A DNA stretch of 15,557 nucleotides from positions 1 through 15,557 of the forward strand of contig CAJJUC010000040.1 in NCBI GenBank assembly GCA_905195005.1. Direction: 5' to 3'. The notes under the pieces were generated by a model. The model searched no databases. It was not told the origin of the DNA and saw only the letters and a list, made by a program, of their open reading frames with translations. The position numbers were made by a program, and so were the translations under genes. Positions 13,021 through 15,557 of this stretch are shown here, one piece after another (the first letter of the stretch is position 1; the number at the start of each line of letters is the position of its first letter). The DNA is from an uncultured Eubacteriales bacterium. GTDB taxonomy: Bacteria; Bacillota; Clostridia; UMGS1883.

Positions 13021-14325
13021 ATGTTGCCGGAATTAAATGAAATGTGGACGCGATGCCTTATTATGCTTGAAAATGAGGTTACTCCCGTAGGCTTCAACAC
13101 ATGGATAAAGGATATTAAACCTGTTAATATAAACGATTCCACACTGACTCTTTCTGTGGAAAGCACAATTATAAAAAATATGGTGGAAATGCGTTACGGT
13201 GAGCTTATAAAAAACACTGTGACCGAAGCGACGGGAAAGCTTTACAATATTGAAATTATCTTAAAGGACGCTTCATTTACACCCGAAAAAAGGGCAGAGG
13301 TGCAGAATACATATCAGAAATACACATTTGATAACTTTGTCGTAGGCAATTCAAACCGCTTTGCACAGTCTGCTTCTCTTGCGGTTGCGGAGGCTCCGGC
13401 TTATTCATACAATCCGCTTTTTCTGTACGGCGGAGTGGGATTGGGAAAAACTCATCTTATGCATGCGATATGCAACTATATAAAGGATAACAATCCGGAT
13501 GCAAAAATTGCATTTCTCAGCGCAGAAACCTTTACAAATGAGCTTATTAATTCCATTAAGGACAACACAAACCAGGAATTTCGGAATAAATACAGGAATA
13601 TGGACGTTCTTCTTGTTGACGATATTCAGTTTATTGCCGGGAAAACTACTACAGAGGAAGAGTTTTTCCACACTTTTAACACCCTGCGTGAAGCAAACAA
13701 GCAGATAGTTTTAACAAGCGACCGTCCGCCGAGAGAAATAAAAACGCTTGAGGAAAGACTTCGCTCAAGGTTCGAATGGGGGCTTATCTGCGATATTCAG
13801 CCGCCTGATTACGAAACGCGTATTGCAATTCTTCGGAAAAAAGCGCAGAACGAAAACATAACCGTAAAAGATGAAATTCTTGAATTTATTGCGCAGAAAA
13901 TAAAGTCCAACATTCGTGAGCTTGAGGGAGTTTTCAACAGAGTTATGGCTTACCGCGGACTTATTAATAAGGAAATAACGCTCGATGTTGCCATGGAAGC
14001 TCTTAAAGACTATGGTGAAAACACCGTTAAAAAAATAACTCCCGAATACATAATCGAATGCTGTGCCAAATTTTATAAGGTTAAAAAGGAAGATATATAT
14101 TCCGAAAAACGCAACAGTGATATAGTGTTCGCGCGGCAGGCTTCCATTTATATAATAAAAGAGCTTACAAATCTCTCTTTTCCGAAGATAGGAGCTATTT
14201 TCGGAAAAGACCACACAACAGCCATCTATGCAATAAAGAAAATGAAGCAGACAATGGATAAGGATATAAGCATTAAGATAAATATAGAAAGCCTTATGAA
14301 CGACATAAAGGGCGACAATGATTAA
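13021..14325 (+). CDS. dnaA: Chromosomal replication initiator DnaA
   Basis: AAA+ ATPase that binds DnaA boxes, melts the origin and loads the helicase. Domain I covers about residues 1-80 and the linker domain II is short (about 80-103). Domain III carries Walker A GGVGLGKTH (137-145), Walker B LLVDDIQFIAG (197-207) and the arginine-rich box near ERLRSRFEWGL. Domain IV has the DnaA signature FGKDHTTAIYAIKKM near the C-terminus. Length is 434 residues, a little below the 446 of Bacillus. I chose the second ATG: AAAGGA at 13007-13012 is 8 nt before it, while the ATG at 13012 is made by that site and has no spacing. The promoter and DnaA-box repeats lie upstream and dnaN follows after 198 nt. 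Confidence 0.97.
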   Translation: MLPELNEMWTRCLIMLENEVTPVGFNTWIKDIKPVNINDSTLTLSVESTIIKNMVEMRYGELIKNTVTEATGKLYNIEIILKDASFTPEKRAEVQNTYQKYTFDNFVVGNSNRFAQSASLAVAEAPAYSYNPLFLYGGVGLGKTHLMHAICNYIKDNNPDAKIAFLSAETFTNELINSIKDNTNQEFRNKYRNMDVLLVDDIQFIAGKTTTEEEFFHTFNTLREANKQIVLTSDRPPREIKTLEERLRSRFEWGLICDIQPPDYETRIAILRKKAQNENITVKDEILEFIAQKIKSNIRELEGVFNRVMAYRGLINKEITLDVAMEALKDYGENTVKKITPEYIIECCAKFYKVKKEDIYSEKRNSDIVFARQASIYIIKELTNLSFPKIGAIFGKDHTTAIYAIKKMKQTMDKDISIKINIESLMNDIKGDND

Positions 14326-14333
14326 CAGTTTAA

Positions 14334-14345
14334 TGTTAATTAACA
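14334..14345. repeat. 12-bp palindrome after dnaA
   Basis: TGTTAATTAACA is a perfect palindrome 8 nt after the dnaA stop. The word ATTAACAG occurs at 14321 and again at 14339. It could be a protein-binding site in the dnaA-dnaN spacer, but no family is recognised. Confidence 0.4.
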
Positions 14346-14465
14346 GAAAGGAAAAAAATGTATTATCCGGTTTTTATATAGGGTTTCACATACGATAAAG
14401 GATGTTAAAAGCCTTTATACCGGAAAATAAGAACATTTTAAACAGTATTAACATTACTACTGTTA

Positions 14466-14495
14466 CTGACATAATAATATTTATTATTTTATATA
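14466..14495 (+). promoter_or_regulatory. Possible dnaN promoter
   Basis: CTGACA (14466-14471) and TATATA (14490-14495) are 18 bp apart, each five of six consensus bases. Because the stretch is almost pure A/T, -10-like words arise easily, so this is a weak call. dnaN may also be read from dnaA. Confidence 0.3.
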
Positions 14496-14505
14496 TAATA
14501 ATTTT
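14471..14505. other. AT-only tract before dnaN, candidate unwinding element
   Basis: Thirty-five consecutive A/T bases lie 19 nt before dnaN. In Bacillus the duplex-unwinding element is in the dnaA-dnaN gap, so this tract is a candidate. No good DnaA box is seen beside it: the nearest, TTATCCGGT at 14363, matches only six of nine positions. Confidence 0.45.
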
Positions 14506-14523
14506 CTGAAACGGGGAGATAAT

Positions 14524-15557
14524 ATGAAGTTTTACTGCGATACTCAAAAGCTAAATGACGCAATCAGCATTGTTTCAAAGGCTGTTGCCGTTAAATCGCC
14601 TGTTCCTCACCTTGAAGGAATTTTGCTTTCGGCAAAAGGCGGAAAGCTGACTCTTACCGCCAATAATCTTGAAATATCAATCAAAACATCTGTTTCCGCT
14701 AATGTAAGTGAAGAGGGAAAAATTGTCCTGAACAGCAAAATGCTTTCGGATATTGTAAGAAAGCTTCCTCAGGATGTATGCGAAATAATATCCAATGAAA
14801 AAAACAATGTTTCAATAAATTGCCTTAATGCAGATTATAAAATAGTTGGACTGAGCGCGGATGAATTTCCGCAGCCTCCGGAAATAGAAGCTGAAAGCAA
14901 AATAAAAATAAAAAGCTCTGATTTAAAAGAAATAATCGGAAAAACGCTCTTCGCCGTTTCCGTTGACAATACGAGAAAAATATTTACGGGCTCTCTTTAT
15001 GAAATAGAGAATAATGTGTTAAACGTTGTTGCAATTGACGGATATCGCCTTGCTCTCGTTCATCATGTTCTCGAGGGGGAAAATAATAATGCAAAATTTA
15101 TTATCCCGGGAAAAACGCAGGGTGAGCTGGCAAAAATACTCAGCGGCAGCGAGGAAAGCATAATAAGCATCTTTTTCAGCAAAAACTATGCTTTGATAGA
15201 GGGCGAAAATATAGTATTTACTTCAAGACTTATCGAGGGAGAATTTTTCGCTTACAAAAATACGATTCCGAAGGAATCAAAGAATGTTATAAAAACCGAA
15301 ACGCGCGCGTTCTTAAAAGCAATAGAGCGCGTTGAACCGATTATAGATGAGGTCAGCAAAAACTGCGTAAGGCTTACATTCGGCGGCGGAAAAATACTTA
15401 TAAAATGTGAGACAGTGCTCGGAAAAGTGAACGACAGCGTTGAATGTGATTATTACGAGGAGGATATGGAAATTGGTTTTAACTACCGTTACCTTCACGA
15501 CGCCGTTTCGCGGTGTGACGGAGAAGAGCTTGAAATGAGAGTCAATTCTCCTATAAA
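14524..15557 (+). CDS. dnaN: DNA polymerase III beta subunit (sliding clamp), C-terminus cut by window edge
   Basis: Forms the ring-shaped clamp that holds DNA polymerase III and other factors on DNA. The frame is open for 344 codons to the right edge without a stop; family members have about 365-380 residues, so only the last part is missing. It begins MKFYCDTQKLNDAISIVSKA. Recognisable blocks include the first-domain end LSADEFPQPPEI (about 115-126), the second-domain NVVAIDGYRLALVHH (about 170-184), and FIIPGKTQGELAKIL (about 194-208). The start has GGGGAG 5 nt upstream. It lies 198 nt after dnaA in the same direction, the usual order, with recF expected next but outside the window. Confidence 0.96.
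   Translation, partial: MKFYCDTQKLNDAISIVSKAVAVKSPVPHLEGILLSAKGGKLTLTANNLEISIKTSVSANVSEEGKIVLNSKMLSDIVRKLPQDVCEIISNEKNNVSINCLNADYKIVGLSADEFPQPPEIEAESKIKIKSSDLKEIIGKTLFAVSVDNTRKIFTGSLYEIENNVLNVVAIDGYRLALVHHVLEGENNNAKFIIPGKTQGELAKILSGSEESIISIFFSKNYALIEGENIVFTSRLIEGEFFAYKNTIPKESKNVIKTETRAFLKAIERVEPIIDEVSKNCVRLTFGGGKILIKCETVLGKVNDSVECDYYEEDMEIGFNYRYLHDAVSRCDGEELEMRVNSPI

Noticed and set aside
15102..15113. TATCCCGGGAAA, one base from the core of the Bacillus Noc-binding site
   Set aside because: It lies inside dnaN over codons for the conserved IPGK segment, so the protein sequence explains it; a single site with unknown specificity of the noc-like protein is not evidence.
1..15557. CRISPR arrays, insertion sequences, tRNA or rRNA genes, prophage parts
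   Set aside because: No repeat-spacer pattern, transposase, terminal inverted repeats or RNA gene could be recognised; the window is ordinary origin-proximal core genome.

Overview
The window is the replication-origin segment of a Gram-positive bacterium, most likely a member of the Clostridia (Oscillospirales/Ruminococcus-like). This rests on the gene order rpmH-rnpA-yidD-yidC-jag-mnmE-mnmG-rsmG-noc-like-soj-parB-serS, an AGGAGG-type ribosome-binding site before most genes, a canonical parS site, and an SLH-domain surface protein. The genus cannot be fixed from the sequence alone. All genes point away from the rpmH-dnaA gap: everything left of it is on the minus strand, and dnaA and dnaN are on the plus strand. 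This is the expected leading-strand arrangement around a bidirectional origin.

Layout, left to right. 1-2053 (minus): a secreted SLH-domain protein whose C-terminus lies outside the window. It has an exact-consensus sigma-A promoter, a structured leader, and four evenly phased direct repeats upstream of the promoter. 2337-5312 (minus): soj (ParA), parB (Spo0J) and serS, closely spaced. 5361-5424: two parS sites, one of them inside a 38-bp perfect palindrome. 5426-6226 (minus): a second ParB-family gene (Noc-like) with its own promoter. 6332-6371: a strong terminator ending the large origin-proximal operon. 6375-12703 (minus): rsmG, mnmG, mnmE, jag/khpB, yidC, yidD, rnpA and rpmH, read from the rpmH promoter leftwards. 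12704-13011: the origin region, with divergent rpmH and dnaA promoters and three DnaA-box-like repeats. 13021 to the right edge: dnaA, an AT-rich spacer, and dnaN, which is cut by the window end.

How the genes fit together: DnaA opens the origin and DnaN is the sliding clamp. Soj, ParB and parS organise and segregate the newly copied origin. RnpA, L34, MnmE/MnmG and RsmG serve tRNA and ribosome maturation. YidC, YidD and KhpB serve membrane-protein insertion and RNA binding.

The protein content is conserved core machinery, and I see no undescribed multi-gene system. The points worth a second look are regulatory or structural: the ATTACA repeat array before the SLH gene, the parS-in-a-palindrome after the noc-like stop codon, a parS-like site over the soj promoter, a ParB paralogue with GQRR in place of GERR and no Noc-type membrane helix, a perfect hairpin whose loop holds the rpmH stop codon, and an mnmE leader in which the hairpin arm could alternatively pair with the ribosome-binding site. 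Two genes are easy to miss: rpmH (44 codons) and the SLH gene (no stop codon inside the window).
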